Program-made: the position numbers and the translations under genes
Notes under the pieces: model-generated
Seen by the model: only the letters and a program-made list of their open reading frames with translations
What the model was told of the DNA's origin: nothing
Databases searched by the model: none
Assembly: GCA_002600635.1 (NCBI GenBank)
Contig: CP021371.1
Span: 127,001-191,000, forward strand
DNA from: Rhizobium sp. ACO-34A
Lineage (GTDB): Bacteria > Pseudomonadota > Alphaproteobacteria > Rhizobiales > Rhizobiaceae
Direction: 5' to 3'
DNA length: 64,000 nt
In this document: positions 28,417-36,996 of the stretch, in pieces
Layout: each line of letters opens with the position of its first letter
Position numbering within the stretch: position 1 is the first letter of the stretch

Positions 28417-29559
28417 TCAGCCAGGTGGTGCGAAACCGATGAGATAGCCGCTCTTACTCCAGTTGAGCGTCGATGTGACGGTGTGAAGTCGCGTCACGAG
28501 ATCTGGATCGCTTTTGGCGAAATGTTGGCTGAGAAGAGGCATCCATTCTGCCATTTCCGGGTTCTTGAGCTGTTCTTCTCCTGTCCGGCTGGCGATGGAT
28601 TCCGGCTTTTCATAGGCTTCCGCCGAAAAGCGCGCCGCTGTAGCGAGACGCTGTTCGTCTTCGCGCGAAAGTGTCCGCCCGTTCTCGTCGGCAATGACGA
28701 CAAGAAGCGCCAGTGCTTTCATCGCAAAGCTCTGGTAGTGGAGCGCTCTGCCACCACGGGAAAGCTCGATGGGGAAACTGCCGTCGGCGTCGCTTTGGGC
28801 GAGGCCGGTGTGCAGCGCATCCATCGCCCAGTCGAGTTGGCGATTGTTCTGCGTAAGCGCTGCGACCAGTCCGACCGCCGATGCTCCCCAGTAACGGGTG
28901 TTCGCATTCCGGTCGAGCCAGCGGTCGCTCTTGGGTCGTGGGCTGGAAGGAGGCGTGAATTCGGCGATGATCGCATCCCCGAGCTTGCCGAGCCATTCTT
29001 CGACGATTGTTCTTTGCTTCTCCGTTGGCGCGCCGAGCTGAAGTGCAACGGAATAGGCGTCGGTAAAGCTCTTCATGTCGAAGGCGGTAATCAGGATCGC
29101 CTGCCTGCGACCTTTGGGATCATTGTCGTCGAGATTGCCGAGGAGCGCATCGGCCTTGGCCCATACCACCAGCTGACGCATGATGCAGGGTCCGATGCGA
29201 GTGCGATCGCTCGAGGAAGTTATCGCCCGCCTGACCATGCGCCTGAGTGAGGCTCGTGTCTGGTCGACCAGTTTGTTCCGCTTGACGTATGAAGCCATCG
29301 CTTCCTTGTCGATGACGGATTGCGTCGCTCCCGCCTTGTAGAAAGTGCCGATGTTCGACATGTCCACCATCGGCGCAATCGGTTTTTCGCAGACGAACGG
29401 TTTGTCATATTGCGCGGCCGCCGTGGATCTTTCCGGCAGGACGAGAGGGTAGCGCAAGCCCGCTGCCCCGGCAGCATCGACCGTTGTCAGGAGCGAAAGC
29501 CCGGCCATGCATGCGGTCAGCCAGCGCAGGAGTTGTCGAGGTTTGCGGGATTGTGCCAA
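28417..29559 (-). CDS. PL5-like polysaccharide lyase (alginate lyase family), periplasmic
   Basis: 380 residues with a signal peptide (WLTACMAGLSLLTTVDAAGA). The mid-region aligns with AlgL-type lyases of family PL5: RYWGASAVGLVAALTQNN, then DWAMDAL, then GSFPIELSRGGRALHYQSFA. The Arg (GGRAL) and Tyr (LHYQS) positions match AlgL RRQRALAYHN. The AlgL catalytic pair NNHSYW reads ANTRYW, so the His is replaced by Thr. A lyase may trim or clear polysaccharide trapped in the periplasm during export. Substrate and activity are open: it may cleave another uronate polymer, or be a binding-only relative. Confidence 0.75.
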   Translation of the reverse strand: MAQSRKPRQLLRWLTACMAGLSLLTTVDAAGAAGLRYPLVLPERSTAAAQYDKPFVCEKPIAPMVDMSNIGTFYKAGATQSVIDKEAMASYVKRNKLVDQTRASLRRMVRRAITSSSDRTRIGPCIMRQLVVWAKADALLGNLDDNDPKGRRQAILITAFDMKSFTDAYSVALQLGAPTEKQRTIVEEWLGKLGDAIIAEFTPPSSPRPKSDRWLDRNANTRYWGASAVGLVAALTQNNRQLDWAMDALHTGLAQSDADGSFPIELSRGGRALHYQSFAMKALALLVVIADENGRTLSREDEQRLATAARFSAEAYEKPESIASRTGEEQLKNPEMAEWMPLLSQHFAKSDPDLVTRLHTVTSTLNWSKSGYLIGFAPPG

Positions 29560-29732
29560 TCGATCTACCCCTTTCCGGTGACGGCCATCCGGCCGGTCCG
29601 AATGCTCGCGCCCGTCGGCTGGTCCTGTTTTGGGGTAGTGTTGGAAAGAGGCGGTATCGTGTCAAGCAGGAGAAGAAGCCTATCTCGCTCCGAGATGGTT
29701 CCTGGCGATCTGCTCTACGAAGGCCCTTGGCC

Positions 29733-29763
29733 GTGACGCCGGAACAGGCGGTTCCGGCGTCAC
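29733..29763 (-). terminator. Perfect 13-bp hairpin downstream of the transglutaminase-like gene
   Basis: GTGACGCCGGAAC and GTTCCGGCGTCAC pair fully around the loop AGGCG, 75 bp past the stop of the minus-strand peptidase gene and before the lyase gene. It lacks a T-tract on the minus strand, so factor-independent termination is not assured. Confidence 0.45.
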
Positions 29764-29837
29764 GATTGGTGTTTTCCCGGGTTTGGGGGGCCTCACCGGG
29801 AGACCCGCCCAAAATTGGCCGAAGCACCGAAGCGGGG

Positions 29838-30455
29838 TTATCTGCGGCTGACGTCGAACCACTGCCGCGGATTTTCGCCTGACTGTATCTTCAGCATGCG
29901 CAGGTCCGTGCGACGCCATTCCTTGATTGCGACCGTCCGGTTGTCGAGGATCAGGTCCCCGTCCGATGTGGCAACTGCAAGAACTGCGTGTCCTTCACCC
30001 TCCGAAGTACGCGCAACCACGAGTCGCAGCGCCTGACTCGGCCATCCGGCTTCGACGAGGCGGCGGCGTTTGGTGAGCGCGTAGTCTTCACAGTCGCCGG
30101 TTGTTCCGCCCACTTTCCATTCGTCATTGCCCGGCTCATCATTCTCGGGGCGCATGGAGCGATTGACCAGGCGGTTGATGCGCTGCAACTCCAGCTTCTT
30201 GGCCGGTGTGAGTTCCACCATGCTGCCCTGCAGTGAATTCTTCACTTGGCAATCGTCAGGATTTTTCACGCAAAAACGAACATGCGCATAGGGGGCCAGA
30301 GCTTGCCGGCCGACAGCTATAAGCTGTATTGTCGCGCTTCGGCCCAAGTCTTTCGTCAGGCCTCCGAGTGGAACCGCGTGGGAAGAAGGTGCAAAACCGA
30401 GAGTAATCATCGCACCGAGTGCGGCGAACAGTGCTTTGTTATAATTCATGTTCAT
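29838..30455 (-). CDS. Bacterial transglutaminase-like cysteine peptidase (BTLCP/DUF920)
   Basis: 205 residues with a signal peptide (ALFAALGAMITLGFAPSSHA). The catalytic triad is visible: Cys in GTTGDCEDYALTKRR (~120), His in EGEGHAVLAVAT and Asp in DLILDNR. Members of this family are periplasmic peptidases, and the LapG protease that releases surface adhesins belongs here. In this setting it may process a secreted surface or export protein. A second ATG six bases in (30449) has better spacing to the GGGG sequence and may be the true start. Divergent from the Wza-type gene. Confidence 0.86.
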   Translation of the reverse strand: MNMNYNKALFAALGAMITLGFAPSSHAVPLGGLTKDLGRSATIQLIAVGRQALAPYAHVRFCVKNPDDCQVKNSLQGSMVELTPAKKLELQRINRLVNRSMRPENDEPGNDEWKVGGTTGDCEDYALTKRRRLVEAGWPSQALRLVVARTSEGEGHAVLAVATSDGDLILDNRTVAIKEWRRTDLRMLKIQSGENPRQWFDVSRR

Positions 30456-30712
30456 CCCCGTCTCTTCTACACTTGTTCAATGGCTTTGATTGGGGACACA
30501 TTACAGAAACTGAATTTAATTCGGCTTAAGCCAATTGTTGGCATTTTATCCTTTTTTGCGGTTGCCAAGTGGACTCAATGCTGCAGTGCGTATAAGGTCC
30601 TACTCAAAATGGGGTACTGCGGACATCGATGCCGTTTTCGGGTTGATAGCTGTGGTGGTTTGTCAGTGCTGCAGACGTGCAGAAAAAATGGTTCTTGAGT
30701 GAGGGGAATAAC

Positions 30713-31915
30713 TTGAAGCTTTTCGCCGCCGGCCTGCTCTTGTCTACGTCAGTTGTTGTTCTTTCAGGATGCACGGCCACTTCAAGCTCTGGTCCAACCG
30801 GACGGGCAGTGGAAGAGCGGGCGACGGTCAAGGTGACCAATGCCGCGTCCAAGCGTTCCGTCGGCATCGATTATGCCTTGGTTGATATCAACCAGGCCCT
30901 GCTTGCCTACGCCTCCGAAACCACGGTCGAGGCTAGCCTCGGCAGTCTCGGCAATAGCCGCAGCGGCCCCCCTAGCCTTCCGCTTGGAGCGGGGGACATC
31001 ATTCAGGTGGCTGTCTTCGAATCCCAGGCGGGCGGTCTCTTCATTCCCGCCGATGCCGGCAGTCGCCCGGGCAACTTCGTGACCCTTCCCGAGCAGACGA
31101 TTGCGCGCGACGGTACGATCAGCGTTCCCTATGCCGGCCGCATTCGCGCTTCCGGCCGTCAGGTCGAAGAGGTTCAGGCCGAGGTTGAGGACCTGCTGTC
31201 CAGCAAGGCGATCGAGCCACAGGTCGTGATCACCAAGGTCAGCAGCAAGTCGGCCCAGGCTGCCGTTCTCGGCGATGTGAATGATCCCAAGAAGATCCAG
31301 CTCACCGATGCCGGTGAGCGCGTTCTGGATGCCGTTTCCGAAGCGGGTGGCTTGAGTGCGCCGAATGCGGAGACATTTGTCACCGTGCAGCGACGCGGAC
31401 GCACCGCAAAGGTTCGCTTCGATAAGCTGCTCGCGAATCCGGGCGAGAATATCTACGTCGCTCCGGGCGACACGATTATCGCCGAACGCGAGCGCCGGAC
31501 CTTCCTGGCCTTTGGCGCAGCGGGCACGAACGGCAGGTTTGATTTCGAGGAAGAGAACCTTACCCTCGGCGAGGGTCTCGGCAAGGCCGGCGGTCTTCTC
31601 GATTCTCGTGCAAATCCGGCGCAGGTCATGCTTTATCGCCAGGCGCCGCGCAAGCTGTTGGTTAGCCTCGGCGTTGATGTTTCCAAGTTCAAGGGTGACG
31701 AGATTCCCGTCGTCTTCAGGGCGGATCTGCGCGACCCGGCGGCTCTCTTTGCTGTTCAGAAGTTCCCGATGCAGGACAAGGACATCGTTTACATCTCGAA
31801 CTCGGACTCGGTTGAAATCATCAAGTTCCTCAACCTGGTCAACTCGATTTCCTCGACAGCTTCCGGCGTAAGTTCGGATATCGTTTCGACAAGAGATTCC
31901 ATCAAGGATCTCTAA
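30713..31915 (+). CDS. Polysaccharide export lipoprotein, Wza/OPX family
   Basis: 400 residues from TTG at 30713, chosen because GAGGGG lies at correct spacing and the product starts directly with a lipoprotein signal (KLFAAGLLLSTSVVVLSGC, Cys at the lipobox). A GTG at 30677 in the same frame is less good. The Poly_export block is LPLGAGDIIQVAVFESQAGG (~83-102), then SVPYAGRIRASGRQVEEVQA; SLBB-type repeats follow (VLGDVNDPKKIQLT, ENIYVAPGDTIIAERE). It should form the outer-membrane channel for polysaccharide, in partnership with the tyrosine kinase gene downstream. Confidence 0.9.
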   Translation: MKLFAAGLLLSTSVVVLSGCTATSSSGPTGRAVEERATVKVTNAASKRSVGIDYALVDINQALLAYASETTVEASLGSLGNSRSGPPSLPLGAGDIIQVAVFESQAGGLFIPADAGSRPGNFVTLPEQTIARDGTISVPYAGRIRASGRQVEEVQAEVEDLLSSKAIEPQVVITKVSSKSAQAAVLGDVNDPKKIQLTDAGERVLDAVSEAGGLSAPNAETFVTVQRRGRTAKVRFDKLLANPGENIYVAPGDTIIAERERRTFLAFGAAGTNGRFDFEEENLTLGEGLGKAGGLLDSRANPAQVMLYRQAPRKLLVSLGVDVSKFKGDEIPVVFRADLRDPAALFAVQKFPMQDKDIVYISNSDSVEIIKFLNLVNSISSTASGVSSDIVSTRDSIKDL

Positions 31916-32017
31916 GATGACAAAATTGCAGGGTTAACTGAGAATAAGTTTTGCCGTTGCTCGATGATGTCGCTGACATGTATGGGCAGATCGAGCGGAT
32001 ATAAGGAGCAAAAAGTG

Positions 32018-32704
32018 ATGGACATGAAGACTGGCAAGTTTCTACTTCTGGCACTTGTGGGTACCTTTGCAGTTCCCGTCACGACAAGTGTCGCTTTCGC
32101 GCAGGAAGCGCCTCAGGCGCCGCGTGCGGGAAGCCTGTCCCGTCTCGGTGCCGCCGAGGTTCAGGCGTTCCTGAGCGCACCGGAAACCCTGCTGGGTGAG
32201 ACGATTACCCCCGCATCGCTTTCCCTGCAGGTCCGTGGTCTTGCGATCTCCAGTGAGGACACTCTGGCGCCGCTGATTGCTCTGGTGTCCTCGGCCAACA
32301 ACGAGCAGATCGGCAGCATTGCAGCAGGTCTCGCGCGAGCGGTTCGTGTATTGAGCGCGAGCACGGATCCTGCGGATCTTGCCCTTGCTTCACGTATTCA
32401 GGAAGAGGCTGCAAAGGTTACCAATCCGATCTTCCAGGCTGCGTTCTCGGGCGCGACGGGTGAGGTCGAAACTGCCGCGCTTGGTGGGGGCGCAGCTGGC
32501 GGTGGTGCTGGCGGGGCAGGCGCTCTCGGCGGTACCGGTTCTGCCTCGGGTACTGGTGGTGGCACCGGCGAAGCCTCCACGCCGGCGACGCAGGCTCAGG
32601 GGACTTCATTCTCCGGCGCATCCGGAGGCTTCTTCGCGAGTTCCGGTGGTGGTGGCACGACGACGCCCGTTGTGAGTCCGACTATCGTAATTAACGTCTT
32701 CTGA
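32018..32704 (+). CDS. Secreted protein with Gly/Ser-rich C-terminal region, function unknown
   Basis: 228 residues from ATG 32018 (AAGGAG 8-13 nt upstream). It has a signal peptide ending VTTSVAFAQE. Residues ~35-145 are helical and Ala/Leu-rich (LSRLGAAEVQAFLSAPETLL; ALVSSANNEQIGSIAAGLAR). Then comes a ~70-residue low-complexity stretch rich in Gly, Ala, Ser and Thr (AGGGAGGAGALGGTGSASG). The end is hydrophobic and aromatic: VVSPTIVINVF. No family is recognised. It sits between the Wza-type and Wzc-type genes, so a role in export or anchoring of the polysaccharide is plausible. A C-terminal Phe would suit outer-membrane insertion, but that is conjecture. Confidence 0.75.
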   Translation: MDMKTGKFLLLALVGTFAVPVTTSVAFAQEAPQAPRAGSLSRLGAAEVQAFLSAPETLLGETITPASLSLQVRGLAISSEDTLAPLIALVSSANNEQIGSIAAGLARAVRVLSASTDPADLALASRIQEEAAKVTNPIFQAAFSGATGEVETAALGGGAAGGGAGGAGALGGTGSASGTGGGTGEASTPATQAQGTSFSGASGGFFASSGGGGTTTPVVSPTIVINVF

Positions 32705-32738
32705 GTAGTTCGGTCCAACAAACGGACGAGGCGAGATC

Positions 32739-35027
32739 GTGCAGCTTTTGAACCGTGAACTCTACGGTGAGTCAGTCGTAAATGGATCTCAACGCGAGAG
32801 CGATTCTGAAGTCATAGACGTCGAGGCCGTGTGGGCCATCGTTCGACGTCAATGGATCGTCGTCTCGGTCTGCATGGTGGCCGGGCTTTTTCTTGGAATC
32901 GTTTATCTGCTTTCGGCGGTGCCGCTTTATACCTCGCAGATCAGTGTTCTGATCGACCGGAGCAACAAGCAGTTTGCCGACCAGCTTACATTGGGTGGCG
33001 GAGTTCTCGACGATGAGGGCTCCGTTCTCAGTCAGGTCGAGCTTCTGAGGTCGCAAACCATCGCGCTGTCCGTCGTCGACAAGCTCAAGCTGATCGATGA
33101 TCCGCAGTTCAATGCGTCGTTCGGTTCCCTTTACAAGTCCACCTACCGTACGATCGTAAAGATTTTCAGCGTATCGCAATGGTTCTCCTCGGATGAGGGC
33201 GACTCGGTTGCCGATCTCGAGCAGAGAAAGCGCGATGCGGCGGCTGGTGTGCAGGGCAATATCAACGTGACGCGTGTCGGCCGATCCTATGTTTTGACGG
33301 TCGCATATGTTTCGCCTTTCCCGAACCTTTCGCAAAACGTGGCGAATGCGCTCGGCGATGCTTACCTGGAAGACAGTCTGAATTCGAAATATGAAGCGAC
33401 GCGCCGGGCCAGCAACTGGCTTCTTGAGCGTATTGCGGAACTTCGCCAGCAGGCTCTGGACACCGACCTTGCGGTTCAGAAATTCAAGAGCGCCCATGGA
33501 CTGGTGACGGCTGGCGACCAGCTGGTTTCAGACCAGCAGCTCTCTGAGTTGAATAGCGCTCTGATCGTGGCGCAGTCGGATGTCGCCAAGGCGAAGGCAA
33601 AGCTGCAGCGGATCGAACAAATTATCGATTCCGGTGAGACGGATGCCATCGTGAGCGACGTTCTGGACAGCAGCATTACCAATGAACTGCGGACGAAATA
33701 CCTGAATGCTTCGAAGCTTGAGGCGCAGATTTCCGCCAAGCTTGGGCCACGCCATGTTCAGGCTGTCAGGCTCAGGGCGGAGATGGATGAATACAAGCGC
33801 CTTATGTTCGATGAGCTCAATCGAATTGCGCAGGGCTACCGAAGCGAGGTGGATGTCGCCGAAGCCCGCGAAAAGACACTTGCTGCGAACGTAGCCGATG
33901 CCACGGGCGTCAGCGCCAACGCCAACGAGACGATGGTTCAGCTTCGCGAACTCCAGCGTGAATCCGAAACCTATCGTAATCTGTATCAGACCTTCTTGCA
34001 GCGTTATCAGGAAGCCGTTCAGCAGCAATCCTTCCCGCTGACGGACGCGCGCATTATCTCGCGTGCGTCGGCATCCACGAGGCCGAGCCATCCCAAGAAG
34101 ATCCTCGCTTTGGCAGGGTTCCTGGCGCTTGGAATGTTCGCCGGGGCCGGCATTGGCGCTTTCCGTGAATTCCGCGACCGTTTCTTCCGTGTCGGTGACC
34201 AGATCCGCTCGACCCTGGGTCTCGAGTTTCTTGGCACGGCTCCGTTGATGGCGGAAAACGCCGCCTACAAGGCCGAGCCGGTCTCTGATCCCCGCACCGT
34301 GGCCAAGTTCGGGCCGATCTACGACTACGTTGTGGACCACCCCTTGTCCTCTTTTGCCGAGACATTGCGCAACAGCAAGATCGCCGTCGATCTTGCCTGT
34401 TCGACGAAGAAGACGAAGGTTATCGGTATTGTTTCGACCCTTCCAGGCGAGGGCAAATCGACCATTGCCGTCAACTTCGCGGAGCTCTTGGCGGCTCAGG
34501 GCGCAAGAACCACTCTGATCGACGCCGACCTTCGCAATCCGGGCGCTACCCGCGCACTGGCTCAGCACGCGCAGGCCGGCGTTCTCGAGGCCATCCTCGG
34601 CAATCAGGATCTCGGCCGTCTTTGCCTCGTCAATCCGAGGACGGGGCTGAGGTTCCTTCCTGCCGTCATCAAGCAGCGCGTTCCGCATTCTTCGGAATTG
34701 TTGAGCTCGCCCGGCATGAAATCGATCATCTCGCGTCTCTCGGAAGTTAATGACTACATCATCGTCGACCTGCCGCCGCTTGCGCCGGTGGTCGACGCCA
34801 GGGCCTTTGCCGGCACGGTGGATGCTTTCCTTTTCATTGTGGAATGGGGCAAGGTCAGCAGGCGCCTCGTTCGCCAGTCGGTCGAGGCGGATAGCTACCT
34901 GTTCAACAAGTGTGTTGGCGTCATTCTGAACAAGGTCGATCAAGGCAAGCAGAAGCTTTACCAGAAATATGGTTCCTCGGAATATTATTACCGGACCTAT
35001 TCGAAATACTACAATGAGAACGCGTAA
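32739..35027 (+). CDS. Polysaccharide copolymerase / tyrosine autokinase (Wzc/ExoP family)
   Basis: 762 residues from a GTG start. The N-terminal Wzz domain begins after VEAVWAIVRRQWIVV with span one (~45-68); a long periplasmic coiled coil follows; span two is ILALAGFLALGMFAGAG (~452-468). The cytoplasmic kinase has Walker A PGEGKST (~570), Walker A' LIDADLRNPG and Walker B-type YIIVDLPPLAPVVDA. The tail is Tyr-rich (YGSSEYYYRTYSKYYNENA), the autophosphorylation cluster. It controls chain length and export with Wza and Wzy. The next gene starts inside the last codons. Confidence 0.93.
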   Translation: MQLLNRELYGESVVNGSQRESDSEVIDVEAVWAIVRRQWIVVSVCMVAGLFLGIVYLLSAVPLYTSQISVLIDRSNKQFADQLTLGGGVLDDEGSVLSQVELLRSQTIALSVVDKLKLIDDPQFNASFGSLYKSTYRTIVKIFSVSQWFSSDEGDSVADLEQRKRDAAAGVQGNINVTRVGRSYVLTVAYVSPFPNLSQNVANALGDAYLEDSLNSKYEATRRASNWLLERIAELRQQALDTDLAVQKFKSAHGLVTAGDQLVSDQQLSELNSALIVAQSDVAKAKAKLQRIEQIIDSGETDAIVSDVLDSSITNELRTKYLNASKLEAQISAKLGPRHVQAVRLRAEMDEYKRLMFDELNRIAQGYRSEVDVAEAREKTLAANVADATGVSANANETMVQLRELQRESETYRNLYQTFLQRYQEAVQQQSFPLTDARIISRASASTRPSHPKKILALAGFLALGMFAGAGIGAFREFRDRFFRVGDQIRSTLGLEFLGTAPLMAENAAYKAEPVSDPRTVAKFGPIYDYVVDHPLSSFAETLRNSKIAVDLACSTKKTKVIGIVSTLPGEGKSTIAVNFAELLAAQGARTTLIDADLRNPGATRALAQHAQAGVLEAILGNQDLGRLCLVNPRTGLRFLPAVIKQRVPHSSELLSSPGMKSIISRLSEVNDYIIVDLPPLAPVVDARAFAGTVDAFLFIVEWGKVSRRLVRQSVEADSYLFNKCVGVILNKVDQGKQKLYQKYGSSEYYYRTYSKYYNENA

Positions 35028-35709
35028 ACGTATCTCGGGTGGTCATTTCACCGGCCTTCTTCTTGTCTGCCTTGCGTTGATCGTTGTGTTTTTGTCATTT
35101 CAGGACCTGAGGCAGAGGCTTCGCTTTATCGATGTCGGGCGCATGGCTGCCCGGATCGAGAGGGGCGGTGTCGTCGGAACGGAAGCGGTCTTGCACACCG
35201 CTGCCGGCATCGATGCGAGAACCGGCCAGGGCATGTGCCTTTCTGATGTGGTAAAGGCGGGTGCAACGGTTGAGTTGACGCGCCTCGACCGTATGGATTT
35301 GACAAACGCGTTTCCGCAATGGGTGGAGACTGCGGACCTTGCAGATTCCTATCTCGTGCATGCGCTGTCCTGTCTTCCCACCAGCGGAAACCTATGGCTG
35401 CGGTTGGCCATGATACGCCAGGCCGTTGCCGAGGTCCCGACGTCGCTCGAGCATCTCGTTCAGCTTTCCCAGCTCTACGCGCCGGCAGAAGCCGATGTTT
35501 TGCGTGCAAGACTGCTAATGCTCAACCGTCTCTCCCCGGTCGGGATGTCCGCATTGGCTCCGATCTGGAAGGCGGACGTGAACGTGGCTTGCGGACAGCG
35601 TTATTCCTGGGCCGTGCGAGGACTGCCGCCCGCGAAAGGCGAGATCCGGGACTATCTGTCGAAAAGGCCAGAGAATGGCTCGTCCCTCGACTGGTGTAAG
35701 CCGTCCTAG
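35014..35709 (+). CDS. Small membrane protein of the polysaccharide locus, unknown function
   Basis: 231 residues from an ATG that overlaps the last 14 bases of the tyrosine kinase gene, so translation is coupled. One N-terminal span (GLLLVCLALIVVFLSFQDL, ~11-30) places the rest outside the inner membrane. The body is helical, with segments such as SLEHLVQLSQLYAPAEADVL that recall TPR-like or bacterial secretory helical repeats, and four Cys (GMCLSD, ALSCLP, VACGQR, DWCKPS). No family is recognised. Tight coupling to the Wzc-type gene makes a part in polysaccharide export or polymer length control likely. Confidence 0.72.
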   Translation: MRTRKRISGGHFTGLLLVCLALIVVFLSFQDLRQRLRFIDVGRMAARIERGGVVGTEAVLHTAAGIDARTGQGMCLSDVVKAGATVELTRLDRMDLTNAFPQWVETADLADSYLVHALSCLPTSGNLWLRLAMIRQAVAEVPTSLEHLVQLSQLYAPAEADVLRARLLMLNRLSPVGMSALAPIWKADVNVACGQRYSWAVRGLPPAKGEIRDYLSKRPENGSSLDWCKPS

Positions 35710-35710
35710 G

Positions 35711-35812
35711 CCAATTCCGGCACAAGCGTGAAGCGGTCTGCGTCAGGAATTCTGTAAAAGCGAAGAGATAGAGCATTGAACGCGGACTGCGGCTGCCAGT
35801 AATGCTCTGGCG
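35711..35812 (+). repeat. Diverged copy of a mosaic intergenic repeat (RIME-like)
   Basis: From CAATTCCGGCACAAGCGTGA to AGAGATAGAGCATT it aligns base by base, at roughly three-quarters identity, with the repeat at 53348-53450. It ends in the same type of hairpin, AGAGCATT...AATGCTCT. It follows directly on the last gene of the polysaccharide locus. Confidence 0.7.
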
Positions 35813-35864
35813 AAAATCGAGTGATCGGGAAGTCGTCCTGGAGAATTTCCGCTTTTCTCCAAAT

Positions 35865-35943
35865 GGCGAAAATTCTCTATCTCTTTGTTTTTACGCATTT
35901 CCGGATGCAAAACCGTGACACACTTTTGCTGGAAATGCTCTAG
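35865..35943 (-). repeat. Inverted copy of the same mosaic repeat
   Basis: On the minus strand it reads TAGAGCATTTCCAGCAAAAG, then GGTTTTGCATCCGGAAATGC, then AACAAAGAGATAGAG. This matches the 53348-53420 copy closely and is better conserved than the 35711 copy. The pair frames a 50-bp stretch in the 359-bp gap (35710-36068), which contains nothing else I can identify. Confidence 0.8.
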
Positions 35944-36068
35944 GTCCCTGTTGTTTTCGAGCAAGCCCGGACAAAAAGCACGGTTCGCATCAGCAAAGGC
36001 CGTGGCTTCAGGGGATATCTGAATACAGCTTTGCAACATCACGGGATAGTTCTCCCGCCTGAAGCCTA

Positions 36069-36577
36069 TTATCCCGCAAGTTCGGCGTGAAGCATGTCCC
36101 TGAGATCGCTGCCGTCTACGACGCACTCAACTTCATGCTCGCTTGTGGCGCCTTCGATGACGCGGCATTCCACGCGCTGGTTCCGCAGGACGTTATCGAG
36201 CGCCTTGAATGCCTTGAGCCCGCAAGCCTGCCGCTGCCCCGCGCTGGTCGTGCAGACCTTGCCACGCTCTACGGGAGTAACGCCCGCCAGCCGGAAATCC
36301 GCTCCGTCATACCGGAACGTCGTATTGTCGATCACCCGCAGCCGTCCCGGGGCGCGCAGTTTCATCGGATATGGGTCGGTGATCGCGGCGAGGCGCTCAT
36401 AGGTCTGGCTCGATCGATCGACGGTAACCGGCGCCTGTGTCCATACACCTTGCGAGGATACATCGAGATGATGGATCGGCGTGTCGCCATCCGCCCATGC
36501 GGATGCCAGAGCGATCCCCCGATCACCAGCAGGATCGCCGCGGCAAGTCTGGAAAGGAGTTCAAGCAGTGCTGGCAT
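36069..36577 (-). pseudogene. Thermonuclease-like (SNase-fold) membrane-anchored protein, frameshifted
   Basis: The last 98 residues (VIDNTTFRYDGADFRLAGVT...) resemble a staphylococcal-nuclease fold. Reading upstream in the same frame gives SAWADGDTPIHHLDVSSQGV without any start codon. The neighbouring frame begins MPALLELLSRLAAAILLVIG, a good membrane anchor, from ATG 36577. Adding one G to the run at 36516-36520 joins them into about 169 residues. Key SNase residues seem lost (DGDT reads DNTT), so nuclease activity is doubtful. The break may be an assembly error, as in two other genes of this window. Confidence 0.6.
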
Positions 36578-36744
36578 TGGATGTTCCGGCAAGGACAATT
36601 GCGTCGGACATACAATGCGGTCCGTTCAGGTCCGGTTCCGAAGATCACTGCAATTTAAGCAATCCTGCGGATTTCCTGCCGGGAACAGGCAACCTCGGTC
36701 ATGATGGCGGCAGACATGGCCCGTGCCGCGTAATCGCATCCAGC

Positions 36745-36996
36745 TTACTGGCAGTCCTCGGACCAGGTGCGCTGTTCGCCGCGGAAGGTGCACGGGCTGT
36801 TACCCTGCCGGGTGTTTTTGCGATAATAGTCCCGCCGTGCCCGCTGTGAGTCATTGCCGGCGCATCGGTCCGGCATACGCTGGCAATCGACATAGTTCTT
36901 GTTGCTGACGCGCGGATTGCGAGGATCCGTCACGTCGGAATGTGCGGGTAAAGGAACCACCAGAGCGGCAAAAATAGCAAGCACCCAAAGTTTCAC
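36745..36996 (-). CDS. Small secreted Cys-containing protein
   Basis: 83 residues from a GTG start at 36996 with GGGAGA upstream; a longer frame from 37026 lacks a ribosome site. The signal peptide is VKLWVLAIFAALVVPLPAHS. The mature part is short, charged, Arg-rich and holds four Cys (YVDCQRMPDRCAG, PCTFRGE, EDCQ), likely paired in the periplasm. No family is recognised. It follows the SNase-like gene's orientation and may be related to it only by location. Confidence 0.6.
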   Translation of the reverse strand: MKLWVLAIFAALVVPLPAHSDVTDPRNPRVSNKNYVDCQRMPDRCAGNDSQRARRDYYRKNTRQGNSPCTFRGEQRTWSEDCQ

